A stretch of DNA of 64,000 bases from Mesorhizobium loti (GTDB taxonomy: Bacteria > Pseudomonadota > Alphaproteobacteria > Rhizobiales > Rhizobiaceae): positions 217,829 through 281,828 of the forward strand of contig NZ_PJRO01000009.1 of assembly GCF_002858745.1 (NCBI RefSeq), written 5' to 3'. The translations under genes were made by a program, and so were the position numbers. Under the pieces are notes generated by a model. That model ran no database searches and was not told the origin of the DNA. It saw only the letters and a list, made by a program, of their open reading frames with translations. How positions within the stretch are numbered: position 1 is the first letter of the stretch; each line of letters starts with the position of its first letter. Of the stretch, positions 23,027-31,737 are shown in pieces.

Positions 23027-24472
23027 ATGGCCACCGTACTCAACGCCAAGGGCGTCCCACTTTATTACAGTGGCTCCTCGGTCAATCACTTCTCGGCAAC
23101 CAATTCCGGCCCCGATCTGTACGGCAGTATCAGGAACGATTCGCTATGGGGCGACAGCAAGGTGAATGTCACCATGCATGGCGGGATGGGTGACGATATC
23201 TACCATCTCTATTCGGCCATCAATCGCGCCGCTGAGGAACCGAGCGGGGGCGTCGACACCGTCGAAACCTGGATGAGCTACACGCTGCCTGAAAACATCG
23301 AGAACCTGACCGTTACCGGCAGCGGGCGCTACGCCATCGGTAATGATCTGAACAACATCATCAGCGGCGGTTCCGGCAAGCAGACAATCGATGGCGGCCT
23401 GGGCGACGATGTGTTGAAGGGCGGCGGCGGTGCCGACGTCTTCCTGTTCGAGAAAGGCAATGGCAGCGATCTGATCCTGGATTTCGGCAGCGACGACAAT
23501 GTCCGCCTGACCGGCTACGGCTTCAGCTCTTTCGCCGAGGTGAAGGCCAACATGGTCCAGTTGGGCAGCGACGTGCGATTGAACCTCGGATCCGACGAAT
23601 TCCTGGTCTTTGCCAACGCCAGCGTCGACCAGTTGAAGGCAGATCAATTCGAACTCAGCCTGGATCGGTCGCATCTCAACCTGTCCTTCTCGGACGATTT
23701 CGACACGCTGAACCTGCGCAATGGCACTAGTGGCACCTGGGACACCAACTTCTGGTGGGGCGCGGAAAACGGCAGCACGCTGACCACGAACGGCGAGAAG
23801 CAGTGGTACATCGACCACGACTACGCGCCGACGAGTTCAGTCAATCCGTTCGATGTCGAGAATGGCGTACTCACCATCACCGCCGCTCGGGCGGCGGACG
23901 CGATCCAGCCCTACATCAACGATTACGATTACACGTCGGGGCTGCTCAATACCTACAGTTCGTTTGCCCAGACCTACGGCTATTTTGAAATTCGCGCCGA
24001 CATGCCCGAAAACCACGGTGTCTGGCCGGCCTTCTGGCTGCTGCCGGCGGACGGTTCCTGGCCGCCGGAACTCGATGTGGTCGAAATGCGCGGGCAGGAC
24101 CCGAACACTGTCAATGTCGCCGCGCACTCGAATGAAACCGGCAGCCGCACGACAGTCGGGTCGGCGGTGGGCGTGCCCGATACCGAAGGCTTCCACAATT
24201 ACGGCCTGCTTTGGACCGAGGACGAACTGGTCTGGTATTTTGACGACACCGAGATCTTCCGTACCGAAACGCCATCGGACATGCACAAGCCTATGTATAT
24301 GCTGGTCAATCTGGCTGTGGGAGGTGCCGCTGGGACGCCAGCCGATGGGCTCGCGACACCCGCCGAAATGCAGGTCGACTACATCCGCGCCTATGAGCTG
24401 AACAACGCAAACGTCCAGGCGGACGACGGCCGGATAGATCACGTGGTTCACGCCTATGACTGGTGGCACTAG
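23027..24472 (+). CDS. RTX-repeat GH16 endoglycanase, ExsH/PlyA-like
   Basis: A 481-residue secreted glycanase without a Sec signal peptide. The N-terminal ~190 residues contain RTX-type calcium repeats (GGMGDDIYHL, GGLGDDVLKGGGGADVFLF). The C-terminal ~270 residues are a family 16 glycoside hydrolase with the catalytic motif ELDVVE (E348, D350, E353) after GVWPAFWLLP. Such enzymes of rhizobia leave through a type I system and trim acidic exopolysaccharide or other beta-glucans. RTX first and catalytic domain last is notable, because the type I signal is normally C-terminal. CAGGAGATCGTC precedes the ATG. No exo genes are adjacent. Confidence 0.88.
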   Translation: MATVLNAKGVPLYYSGSSVNHFSATNSGPDLYGSIRNDSLWGDSKVNVTMHGGMGDDIYHLYSAINRAAEEPSGGVDTVETWMSYTLPENIENLTVTGSGRYAIGNDLNNIISGGSGKQTIDGGLGDDVLKGGGGADVFLFEKGNGSDLILDFGSDDNVRLTGYGFSSFAEVKANMVQLGSDVRLNLGSDEFLVFANASVDQLKADQFELSLDRSHLNLSFSDDFDTLNLRNGTSGTWDTNFWWGAENGSTLTTNGEKQWYIDHDYAPTSSVNPFDVENGVLTITAARAADAIQPYINDYDYTSGLLNTYSSFAQTYGYFEIRADMPENHGVWPAFWLLPADGSWPPELDVVEMRGQDPNTVNVAAHSNETGSRTTVGSAVGVPDTEGFHNYGLLWTEDELVWYFDDTEIFRTETPSDMHKPMYMLVNLAVGGAAGTPADGLATPAEMQVDYIRAYELNNANVQADDGRIDHVVHAYDWWH

Positions 24473-24564
24473 GGCGAACATTGCCCGTTCAGACGGGCAA
24501 AGAACGCCCTGACAATTTGCGCATGAAGAACCTCTCCGAAATCATGCGCTGAGCCACCGTCTTC

Positions 24565-24600
24565 AGCGCCATGCGGCGACCCTTCCTGCCGCATGGCGCT
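24565..24600. terminator. Strong hairpin between convergent genes
   Basis: AGCGCCATGCGGC (24565-24577) pairs perfectly with GCCGCATGGCGCT (24588-24600) around a 10-base loop. It lies between the GH16 gene and the 3' end of the ABC operon. A T-rich stretch follows on the plus strand. Confidence 0.7.
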
Positions 24601-24613
24601 GTGTTCTTGATGG

Positions 24614-26203
24614 TCAGGCCTTCAGCCAGCAGGCGCCCAGGGCATAACCATCCATCATTTCGCCCTGCGGATTGGCGACCCAGCCGTCGATCTTGCTGGT
24701 CGCTGCGGCGTCGATGAACTGGTTGAAGAACGGCACGATCGTGCCGCCTTCGTCGCGCACCAGCATGGCCATGTCGTGGAACAGGCTCTTACGCTTGTCC
24801 TGGTCGAGTTCCCCACGCGCCTTCATCAGCAACTGGTCGAAATCGGGCCGCTTGAAACGCGTGTCATTCCAGTCCGCGGTGGAGGCGAGCGCCGTGGCGT
24901 ACATCTGCGCCTGCGTGGCACGGCCACCCCAGTAGGAGAGCGAGAACGGCTTCTTGTTCCATACTTCCGACCAATAGCCGTCGCCGGGTTCGCGCTTGAT
25001 TTCGATCTTGATGCCGGCCCTGGCGCAGCTCTGCTGGTAAAGCTGGGCGGCATCGACCGCGCCGGGAAACGCGACATCGGAAGTGCGCAGCAGGATCGAG
25101 CCTGAATGGCCTGACTTCTTATAGAATTCGGCGGCCTTTTCGGGATCGAACTTGCGCTGTTCGATCCCTTCGGGAAACAGCGGATAGGCGGTGTTGATCG
25201 GAAAGTCGTTGCCGAGCGAGCCGTAGCCGAAAAGGATCTTGGAAAGCAGTTCCTCGCGGTCCATCGCGAGCTTCAGCGCCATACGCAGGTCGGCATTGTC
25301 GAAAGGGGCGGTGTCGCAGAACATGTTGAGCGGATAGAAGCCGCGGCCCGAGGTCGCCTCCACCGAAACGCCGGTTACGCGCTTGACGAGGTTCACCACC
25401 TTGGGCTCGACCCGGTTGATGAAATGCACCTGGCCACCCTGCAGGGCTGCGAGGCGCGCGGTCGCGTCGTTGATGACCACGATCTCGACCTGGTCGGCAT
25501 GGCCGAGCTTGTCGCCGCCCCAATAGTTGGCAAAGCGCTCGCCGCCATGGCGCACCCCCGGCTCATTGACCTTGACCTTGTAAGGCCCGGCGCTGATGCC
25601 GGCATTCGGGTTGTCCTTGCCGCCATCCGGCTGGATGACAAGGTGATAGTCGGCCATCAGGTAGGGGAAGTCGGCATCGGGCTCGGCCAGCGAGACGATC
25701 ACGTCCTTGCCTTCGGCCTTCATCGCCTTGATGTTCTTCAGAACACCGAGCGCGCCTGACTTGGATTTCTCGTCGGCATGGCGTTCCAGCGTGGCGAGCA
25801 CATCCTCAGCCTTGACGGTCTTGCCGTCGTGGAATTCGATGCCGTCGCGCACCTTAATGGTCCAGGTCTTGGCGTCGTCGGACGAACCGATCTCCTCGGC
25901 GATCATGTTCTCCAGGCTGCCGTCCGGCTTCAGCCGGTTGATGAACTCGCCCCACTGCTTGCAGAAGTTGAAGGTGACCTGGCTGAGGTTCGTCGCAGGA
26001 TCCAGGCTGTTGGTCGACTCGCCGCCTTGCAGCCCGGCCTTCAGGATGCCGCCCTTGGCCGGCGTCTGGGCAAAGGCGCGGTCGGCAAGCGTGCCGGCCA
26101 TGGCGACGGTGACGCCAAGAGCGGCAGCGCGGCCGAGAAAATCGCGGCGGCTGATGCCGCCCCGGCCGGCCAGCGTGGCGAGATGATCGAGTTCGGTTGT
26201 CAT
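24614..26203 (-). CDS. ABC peptide-type substrate-binding protein 1
   Basis: A 529-residue family 5 (DppA/OppA-type) periplasmic binding protein. The N terminus has the twin-arginine motif SRRDFLGR followed by a hydrophobic stretch and an AFAQ cleavage site, so it is exported folded by Tat. The body has GISAGPYKVK and DRDELL-like segments of the family (MDREELLSKIL). It is the last gene of the operon, separated from the ATPase gene by 94 bases with a strong hairpin. It shares length and long blocks such as LLRTSDVAFPGAVDAAQLY with the two other receptors of this locus. The ligand is unknown; family members bind peptides, opines, nickel or glycosides. Confidence 0.9.
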   Translation of the reverse strand: MTTELDHLATLAGRGGISRRDFLGRAAALGVTVAMAGTLADRAFAQTPAKGGILKAGLQGGESTNSLDPATNLSQVTFNFCKQWGEFINRLKPDGSLENMIAEEIGSSDDAKTWTIKVRDGIEFHDGKTVKAEDVLATLERHADEKSKSGALGVLKNIKAMKAEGKDVIVSLAEPDADFPYLMADYHLVIQPDGGKDNPNAGISAGPYKVKVNEPGVRHGGERFANYWGGDKLGHADQVEIVVINDATARLAALQGGQVHFINRVEPKVVNLVKRVTGVSVEATSGRGFYPLNMFCDTAPFDNADLRMALKLAMDREELLSKILFGYGSLGNDFPINTAYPLFPEGIEQRKFDPEKAAEFYKKSGHSGSILLRTSDVAFPGAVDAAQLYQQSCARAGIKIEIKREPGDGYWSEVWNKKPFSLSYWGGRATQAQMYATALASTADWNDTRFKRPDFDQLLMKARGELDQDKRKSLFHDMAMLVRDEGGTIVPFFNQFIDAAATSKIDGWVANPQGEMMDGYALGACWLKA

Positions 26204-26257
26204 TTGTCTGTTCCCTTCCCGGTTTCGGGCTTATCCGCCCCCAAGAAGGTCACAGTG

Positions 26258-26278
26258 GCGGCCGCTCGTTGCGGCCGC
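26258..26278. promoter_or_regulatory. GC-rich intercistronic hairpin
   Basis: GCGGCCGC, a five-base loop, and GCGGCCGC again form a very stable stem between the fused ATPase gene and receptor gene 1. No T run follows. It may stabilise or split the mRNA so that receptor and ATPase are made in different amounts. Confidence 0.55.
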
Positions 26279-26297
26279 ATGACAGCTGACACGAAAG

Positions 26298-27962
26298 CTA
26301 GTTTCCGGCGCTCTCCATGCGCCGTCCCTGGATTGCACTCTCCAGCCAGCCCTGTTCCATTTCAGGCACCGAAGAGAGCAGCAGCTCGGTGTATGCGTCG
26401 AAAGGGGGCGCCAGAACCTGGCTCTTCGAGCCATACCGCACCACTTCGCCGCGATACATGACCGCGATCGCGTCGGCGATCGACTTCACCGTGGCGATAT
26501 CATGCGTGATGAAAAGGTAGGCCACCTTTTCTTCCTGCTGCAGCTCGAGCAGCAGTTTCAGGATGCCGTTGGCCACCAGCGGGTCGAGCGCGGACGTGAC
26601 TTCATCGCAGATGATCAGCTTCGGCTTTGCGGCCAGGGCACGCGCAATGCAGACGCGTTGCTTCTGGCCACCGGAAAGTTCGGCCGGATAGCGGTTGGCG
26701 AAGCCCTGGCCCATCTCGATCTTGTCGAGCAGTTCGGCGACACGCTGATCGCGCGCCTTGCCACGCATGCCGAAATAGAACTCGAGCGGGCGACCGATGA
26801 TGGTGCCCACGGTCTGGCGCGGATTCATGGCGACATCGGCCATCTGGTAGATCATCTGCAACTGGCGCAGATCTTCCTTTGGCCGATCGGCCAGCCGGTT
26901 GGAAAGGGTGCGGCCATCGAAGCTGATTGAGCCTGCCTGCGGCGGCAAAAGCCCAGTGATGGCTCGCGCCAGTGTCGACTTGCCGGAGCCGGATTCGCCG
27001 ACCACCGCCAGTGTCTGGCCGGGATGCAGGTCGACGGAGACGTTCTTCAGCACCTTGACGGCGCCGCCGCCATAGGCAGCTGTCACATTCTTCACCGAGA
27101 GCATCGGTGTGGTGCTCGGCTGCTTTTCGGTGTGGTCGATTTCGTGCACCGCCACAAGGGCGCGGGTGTAGTCTTGCTGCGGTAGCTTGATGATCTGGTG
27201 CGTGTCGCCGCGCTCGACCAGCCGGCCATGGCGCAGCACCAGGATTTCGTCGGCGACCTGCGCCACCACGGCAAGGTCATGGCTGATGTAAAGCGCCGCG
27301 ACATGGGTGTCGCGGATGGCATCCTTGATCGCGGCCAGGACGTCGATCTGCGTCGTCACGTCCAGCGCTGTCGTCGGCTCATCGAAGACGATCAGGTCCG
27401 GCTCCGAGCACAAGGCCATTGCCGTCATCACGCGCTGCAGCTGACCGCCCGAAACCTGGTGCGGATAGCGATTGCCGATGGTTTCGGGATTGGGCAGGCT
27501 GAGCTTCCTGAACAGCGCGACGGCACGCTTCTCGGCCTCGGCACGCGTGGCAACACCGTGCAGCCGCGCCGCTTCCACCACCTGATCCATCAGCTTGTGC
27601 GCTGGGTTGAAGGCGGCCGCGGCCGACTGCGCCACATAGCAGACCTCGCGGCCGCGCAGCTTGCGCACGCCTTTTGGACCGAGCGTCAGGATATCGCGTC
27701 CGTTGAGCAGAACCTGGCCACCGGTGATCTTCACGCCGCCACGGCCGAAGGCCATCGAGGACAGGCCGATGGTCGACTTGCCGGCGCCGGATTCACCAAT
27801 GAGGCCCAGCACCTTGCCGCGTTTCAGCGTCAACGAGACATCATGCACCAGCGTCACGGTCTTCGGCGCCTCATCAGGCGGGAACACCCGCGCCTCGATC
27901 CTGAGATCGCGGATATCGAGCAGCATTTCCGGCTTCTGCGTTGCCGCCTGCGCCTTAGCCAT
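26298..27962 (-). CDS. Fused double ATPase of peptide-type ABC importer
   Basis: A 554-residue protein with two complete ABC domains in one chain, the equivalent of DppD plus DppF. Domain 1 has Walker A GESGAGKST, signature VSGGQLQR and Walker B DLIVFDEP. Domain 2 (from about residue 285) has GESGSGKST, LSGGQKQR and LIICDEVTSALD. It powers uptake through the two permeases encoded just upstream. ATG 27962 overlaps the end of the DppC-like gene by 8 bases. Such fusions are common in rhizobial peptide importers. The oligopeptide-specific C-terminal extension of separate DppD/F proteins is short here. Confidence 0.92.
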   Translation of the reverse strand: MAKAQAATQKPEMLLDIRDLRIEARVFPPDEAPKTVTLVHDVSLTLKRGKVLGLIGESGAGKSTIGLSSMAFGRGGVKITGGQVLLNGRDILTLGPKGVRKLRGREVCYVAQSAAAAFNPAHKLMDQVVEAARLHGVATRAEAEKRAVALFRKLSLPNPETIGNRYPHQVSGGQLQRVMTAMALCSEPDLIVFDEPTTALDVTTQIDVLAAIKDAIRDTHVAALYISHDLAVVAQVADEILVLRHGRLVERGDTHQIIKLPQQDYTRALVAVHEIDHTEKQPSTTPMLSVKNVTAAYGGGAVKVLKNVSVDLHPGQTLAVVGESGSGKSTLARAITGLLPPQAGSISFDGRTLSNRLADRPKEDLRQLQMIYQMADVAMNPRQTVGTIIGRPLEFYFGMRGKARDQRVAELLDKIEMGQGFANRYPAELSGGQKQRVCIARALAAKPKLIICDEVTSALDPLVANGILKLLLELQQEEKVAYLFITHDIATVKSIADAIAVMYRGEVVRYGSKSQVLAPPFDAYTELLLSSVPEMEQGWLESAIQGRRMESAGN

Positions 27963-28785
27963 TGCCGCGTCCTCCCTTCAGGTCCGAGGTGCGGTTCAGC
28001 ACCCAGTCGGCGACGAGGTTGACCGAAATGGCGAGCAGGGCGATGGCAGCCGCAGGGATGAGCGCTGCCGGAATGCCGAAGACGATGCCGTCCTTGTTCT
28101 CCTTGACCATGCCGCCCCAGTCGGCGTCTGGCGGTTGCACGCCGAGGCCAAGGAAGGACAGCGCCGACAGGAAGAGCACCGCATAGATGAAGCGCAGCCC
28201 GAGTTCCGAAATCAGCGGCGAGAGCGCGTTGGGCAGGATTTCGCGGAAGATGATCCAGCCCATGCCTTCGCCGCGCAGCTTGGCGGCTTCGACGAAATCC
28301 ATGACGTTGATGTCGACGGCGACCGCACGCGACAGGCGATAGACACGCGTTGAATCGAGGATGCCCATCACCAGGATCAGCGTCACCACCGTGGTGGGTA
28401 GCACTGACAGCACCACCAGCGCGAAGATCAGCGTCGGGATCGCCATCAAAAGATCGACGAAACGCGACAGGATCATGTCGAATTTGCCCCCGATCGTCGC
28501 TGCCGTGAAACCGAGGATGGAGCCGAGACAGAATGCCAGCGCCGTGGCCAGCACGGCAATGAAGATGGTGATGCGCGCACCGTAGATCATGCGCGAGAGC
28601 AGGTCGCGGCCGAGATTGTCGGTGCCAAGTAGATTGGTTGCCGACATCGGCGCCCAGACATCGCCGACGATTTCGCCATTGCCATAGGGCGCGATCCAGG
28701 GCGCGAAGACCGCGCAGATCAGGAACAGCCCGGTGAGGATCAGGCCGATCCAGGCGGTGAGGGGAATGTGTCTCAGACTTGTCAT
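27955..28785 (-). CDS. ABC permease, DppC-like
   Basis: A 276-residue inner-membrane permease with about six transmembrane helices. The opening ITLTG-like region (LTAWIGLILTGLFLICAVFAPW) and LLGTDNLGRDLLSRMIYGAR are typical of DppC/OppC proteins. The EAA loop that docks to the ATPase is near DFVEAAKLRGEGMGWIIFRE. The ATG at 28785 is preferred to a longer frame to 28836 that overlaps the DppB-like gene. It starts 7 bases after the DppB-like stop and overlaps the ATPase gene, so it lies in a tight operon. Confidence 0.9.
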   Translation of the reverse strand: MTSLRHIPLTAWIGLILTGLFLICAVFAPWIAPYGNGEIVGDVWAPMSATNLLGTDNLGRDLLSRMIYGARITIFIAVLATALAFCLGSILGFTAATIGGKFDMILSRFVDLLMAIPTLIFALVVLSVLPTTVVTLILVMGILDSTRVYRLSRAVAVDINVMDFVEAAKLRGEGMGWIIFREILPNALSPLISELGLRFIYAVLFLSALSFLGLGVQPPDADWGGMVKENKDGIVFGIPAALIPAAAIALLAISVNLVADWVLNRTSDLKGGRGNG

Positions 28786-28792
28786 GCCGCCC

Positions 28793-29752
28793 TCACTTCG
28801 GATGCCGGAGGCGCGGATTGGCGAGGATAGCGGCAATATCCGCGATCATGTTCAGCGTGATGTAGACGGCCGCGAAGATCAGGCCGACCGCCTGCACCAC
28901 CGGCACGTCGCGCTTGGCGACATGGTCGACCAGATATTGTCCCATGCCTGGATAGACGAAGATGACTTCGACCACGACGACACCGACGATCAGATAGGCA
29001 AGGTTCAGCATCACCACATTGACCACCGGCGCTATCGCGTTGGGGAAGGCGTGCTTGCGGATGATCTCGAAGGGCGACAGTCCCTTGAGCTCGGCCGTCT
29101 CGATATAGGCCGATTGCATGACGTTGAGGATCGCCGCGCGCGTCATGCGCATCATATGCGCCAGCACGACCAGCGTCAGCGCGGTCGCCGGCAGCGCAAT
29201 TGCCTTCATGCGTTCCAGGAACGGCATGCCGTCATAGACCGTCGAGATGCCGGGGAAGATCTGCCATTGCACGGCAAAGAAATAGACGAGCAGGTAGCCG
29301 ATGAAGAACTCCGGCAGCGATGTCGACGCCAGCGCGAGTCCCGAGATCAGCTTGTCGACGAAGCCGTTGCGATAGCGCACGGCAAGCAGGCCAAGGACAA
29401 TTGCCAGCGGCACCGAGACGGCGGCAGCCCAGAAGGCGAGGAACAGGGTGTTCCACAATCGCCCGCCGATGGCGGACGCGATGTCCTGGCCCGACGACAG
29501 CGCCGTGCCGAGATTGCCGGTCAGGACGCCGCCCAGCCATCTGAAATAGCGGATATAGGCAGGGTCGTTGAGGCCCAGCGCCTCGCGCAGATTGGCGAGA
29601 GACTCTGCCGTTGCCGACTGGCCGAGGATCGACTGGGCAACGTCTCCCGGAAGGATCTGCGTGCCGATGAAGATCAGCACGGAGACGGCGAACAAGAGCA
29701 GAAGGCCCAACGCGATGCGTTGGGCGATCAGTTTCAGAATGGACGAACTCAC
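28793..29752 (-). CDS. ABC permease, DppB-like
   Basis: A 319-residue inner-membrane permease with about six transmembrane segments. The N terminus LIAQRIALGLLLLFAVSVL and FIGTQILPGDVAQSILG match DppB/OppB, and ETAELKGLSPFEIIRKHA is its EAA loop. It forms the channel together with the DppC-like protein. The start is GTG at 29752, 13 bases after the stop of receptor 2; no ATG in a better position is seen and the ribosome site is weak, suggesting coupling to receptor 2 translation. Confidence 0.9.
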   Translation of the reverse strand: MSSSILKLIAQRIALGLLLLFAVSVLIFIGTQILPGDVAQSILGQSATAESLANLREALGLNDPAYIRYFRWLGGVLTGNLGTALSSGQDIASAIGGRLWNTLFLAFWAAAVSVPLAIVLGLLAVRYRNGFVDKLISGLALASTSLPEFFIGYLLVYFFAVQWQIFPGISTVYDGMPFLERMKAIALPATALTLVVLAHMMRMTRAAILNVMQSAYIETAELKGLSPFEIIRKHAFPNAIAPVVNVVMLNLAYLIVGVVVVEVIFVYPGMGQYLVDHVAKRDVPVVQAVGLIFAAVYITLNMIADIAAILANPRLRHPK

Positions 29753-29765
29753 CGGGCGGCCCGGA

Positions 29766-31355
29766 TCAAGCTGCCAGCCAGCAGATCGACAAGGCGTAGC
29801 CGCCGCACATCTCCTGCGCCGGGTTGCTCACCCAACCTTCCACGCCCTTGCCGGAGGCGTCGATATACTGGTTGAAGAACGGAACGATCAATCCTCCTTC
29901 GTCACGCATCACCGTGGCGATGTCGCTGTACATCTTCTTGCGCTTATCTTGATCGAGTTCGCCGCGCGCCGCCAGCACCATCTTGTCGAATTCCGGCCGC
30001 TTGAAGCGCGTGTCGTTCCAGTCCGCACTGGAAATGTAGGCGGTTGAGTACATCTGGTCCTGCGTCGGCCGCCCGCCCCAGTAAGACAGCGAGAATGGCT
30101 GCTTGTTCCAGACTTCGGACCAGTAGCCGTCGCCCGGTTCACGCTTGATCTCGATCTTGATGCCGGCCTTGGCGCAGCTCTGCTGGTAGAGCTGTGCGGC
30201 ATCCACCGCGCCGGGGAAGGCGACATCCGAGGTCCTCAGCAGGATGGAACCGGAATGGCCCGACTTCTTGTAGAACTCGGCCGCCTTCTCAGGATCGAAC
30301 TTGCGCTGCTCAAGATCGGTCGGGAACAGCGGATAGGCCTCGTTGACCGGGATGTCGTTGCCGACCTTGCCGTAGCCACGGAGGATTTTCTCCAGAAGCT
30401 CCTCACGATCCATAGCGAGTTTGAGCGCCATCCGAAGGTCGTTGCTGTCGAAGGGCGCGGTGTCGCAGAACATGTTGAACGGGTAGAAACCCTTGCCTGA
30501 CACGGCCTGGATGGTGACGCCTGGTACGCGCTTGACGAGATCGACGATCTTCGGCTCGACCCGGTTGATCATGTTAACCTGGCCACCCTGAAGGGCGGCT
30601 GTGCGCGCAGTGGCGTCATTGATGACAATGATCTCCACCTGAGCGGCATGGCCGATCTTGTCGCCCAGCCAGTAGTTGGCGAACTTTTCGCCGCCATAAC
30701 GCACGCCTGGTTCGTTGACGGTGACCTTGTAAGGGCCGGCGCTTATGCCGGCATTCGGATCGTCCTTGCCGCCGTTCGGCTGGATGACAAGGTGGTAGTC
30801 CGCCATCAGATAGGGGAAGTCGGCATTCGGGTCCTTGAGCGTGATGACAACCTCGTCGCCATTCACCGCCATCTTGTCGATGCCCTGCAGGATGCCGAGT
30901 GCGGCTGATTTCGACTTCGCATCGCTGTGGCGCTCAAGCGTGGCGACGACGTCCTGGGGCGATACGGTCTTGCCGTTGTGGAACTCGATGCCCTTGCGGA
31001 TCTTCATCGTCCACACCTTGGCGTCGTCCGATGACCCCACGGATTCGGCGATGCGGTTCTCGAGGCTGCCGTCGGGATTCAGTTCGACCAGCATCTCGCC
31101 CCAGCACTTGCCGAAGTTGAAATTCACCTGGCTGAGATTCAGCGCCGGGTCGAGCACGTTGGAGGATTCACCCCCCTGCAGGCCAGCCTTCAGCGTGCCG
31201 CCCTTGACCGGGCCCGCTGCCTTCGCGGCATCGCTGAGAAGCGTGTTGGCAAAGGCTGCACTGATGCCGAGCGCTGCCGCCCGGCCGAGGAAATCGCGGC
31301 GGTTCAGCTGGCCGGTGGCAACGCGGCGGCTGAGGAATTCGAGTTCATTCGACAT
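29766..31355 (-). CDS. ABC peptide-type substrate-binding protein 2
   Basis: A 529-residue family 5 binding protein directly upstream of the permease genes, thus the likely primary receptor of the operon. The Tat signal is NRRDFLGRAAALG with cleavage near AAKA. Its first ~50 residues are nearly the same as those of receptor 3, while its body is closer to receptor 1 (for example GFYPFNMFCDTAPF and NAGISAGPYKV), a mosaic pattern that suggests recombination. ATG 31355 is at the same place as in its paralogues. The ligand is unknown. Confidence 0.9.
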   Translation of the reverse strand: MSNELEFLSRRVATGQLNRRDFLGRAAALGISAAFANTLLSDAAKAAGPVKGGTLKAGLQGGESSNVLDPALNLSQVNFNFGKCWGEMLVELNPDGSLENRIAESVGSSDDAKVWTMKIRKGIEFHNGKTVSPQDVVATLERHSDAKSKSAALGILQGIDKMAVNGDEVVITLKDPNADFPYLMADYHLVIQPNGGKDDPNAGISAGPYKVTVNEPGVRYGGEKFANYWLGDKIGHAAQVEIIVINDATARTAALQGGQVNMINRVEPKIVDLVKRVPGVTIQAVSGKGFYPFNMFCDTAPFDSNDLRMALKLAMDREELLEKILRGYGKVGNDIPVNEAYPLFPTDLEQRKFDPEKAAEFYKKSGHSGSILLRTSDVAFPGAVDAAQLYQQSCAKAGIKIEIKREPGDGYWSEVWNKQPFSLSYWGGRPTQDQMYSTAYISSADWNDTRFKRPEFDKMVLAARGELDQDKRKKMYSDIATVMRDEGGLIVPFFNQYIDASGKGVEGWVSNPAQEMCGGYALSICWLAA

Positions 31356-31737
31356 TGTTGTTCCTCACTCTTTTGGCTCGACCGTTTGGCCGATTTCTTG
31401 TTCTTGTCAGGAGAATAATGGACGTAAGGGAAACTTTAGCGCAAGGCCGCATGCGACATCGACTGCCGCATATGGCATGTCGTTTTTGAGCTGCTAGTGC
31501 GCGCGCGGTTTTTTGCGTTTCTGGAAAACAGCGGCCGGATTGTCTCAAAAACCCATTTTTCTCCTATGGAAACGAGGATTTTGGGTAGCTGGACGCTGTT
31601 TGCCGGTCGGCTGGCAGCCGGGGTTGGGCCAGTCGCCACAAAGCCATTCCGTTTGCGACATGGCTGCGCGGCGTATCGAGCATCGCGCGCAACCCATGGC
31701 TGCAAAGGTCAGGCCGTGTTGTCGCAAAGGCTCCCTC
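31356..31737. promoter_or_regulatory. Upstream region of receptor 2, a copy of that of receptor 3
   Basis: The ~145 bases before receptor 2 closely match those before receptor 3. A 36-base block at 31451-31486 is identical to 33421-33456. It contains the dyad CGACAT...ATGTCG with an inner TGCC...GGCA, a likely operator. The rest of the gap, about 31517-31737, shows no gene or strong structure. Confidence 0.6.

Noticed and set aside
31500-31737. Short frames on both strands between receptors 2 and 3
   Set aside because: None has a ribosome site or recognisable features, and the region looks like plain intergenic sequence beside the duplicated control block.
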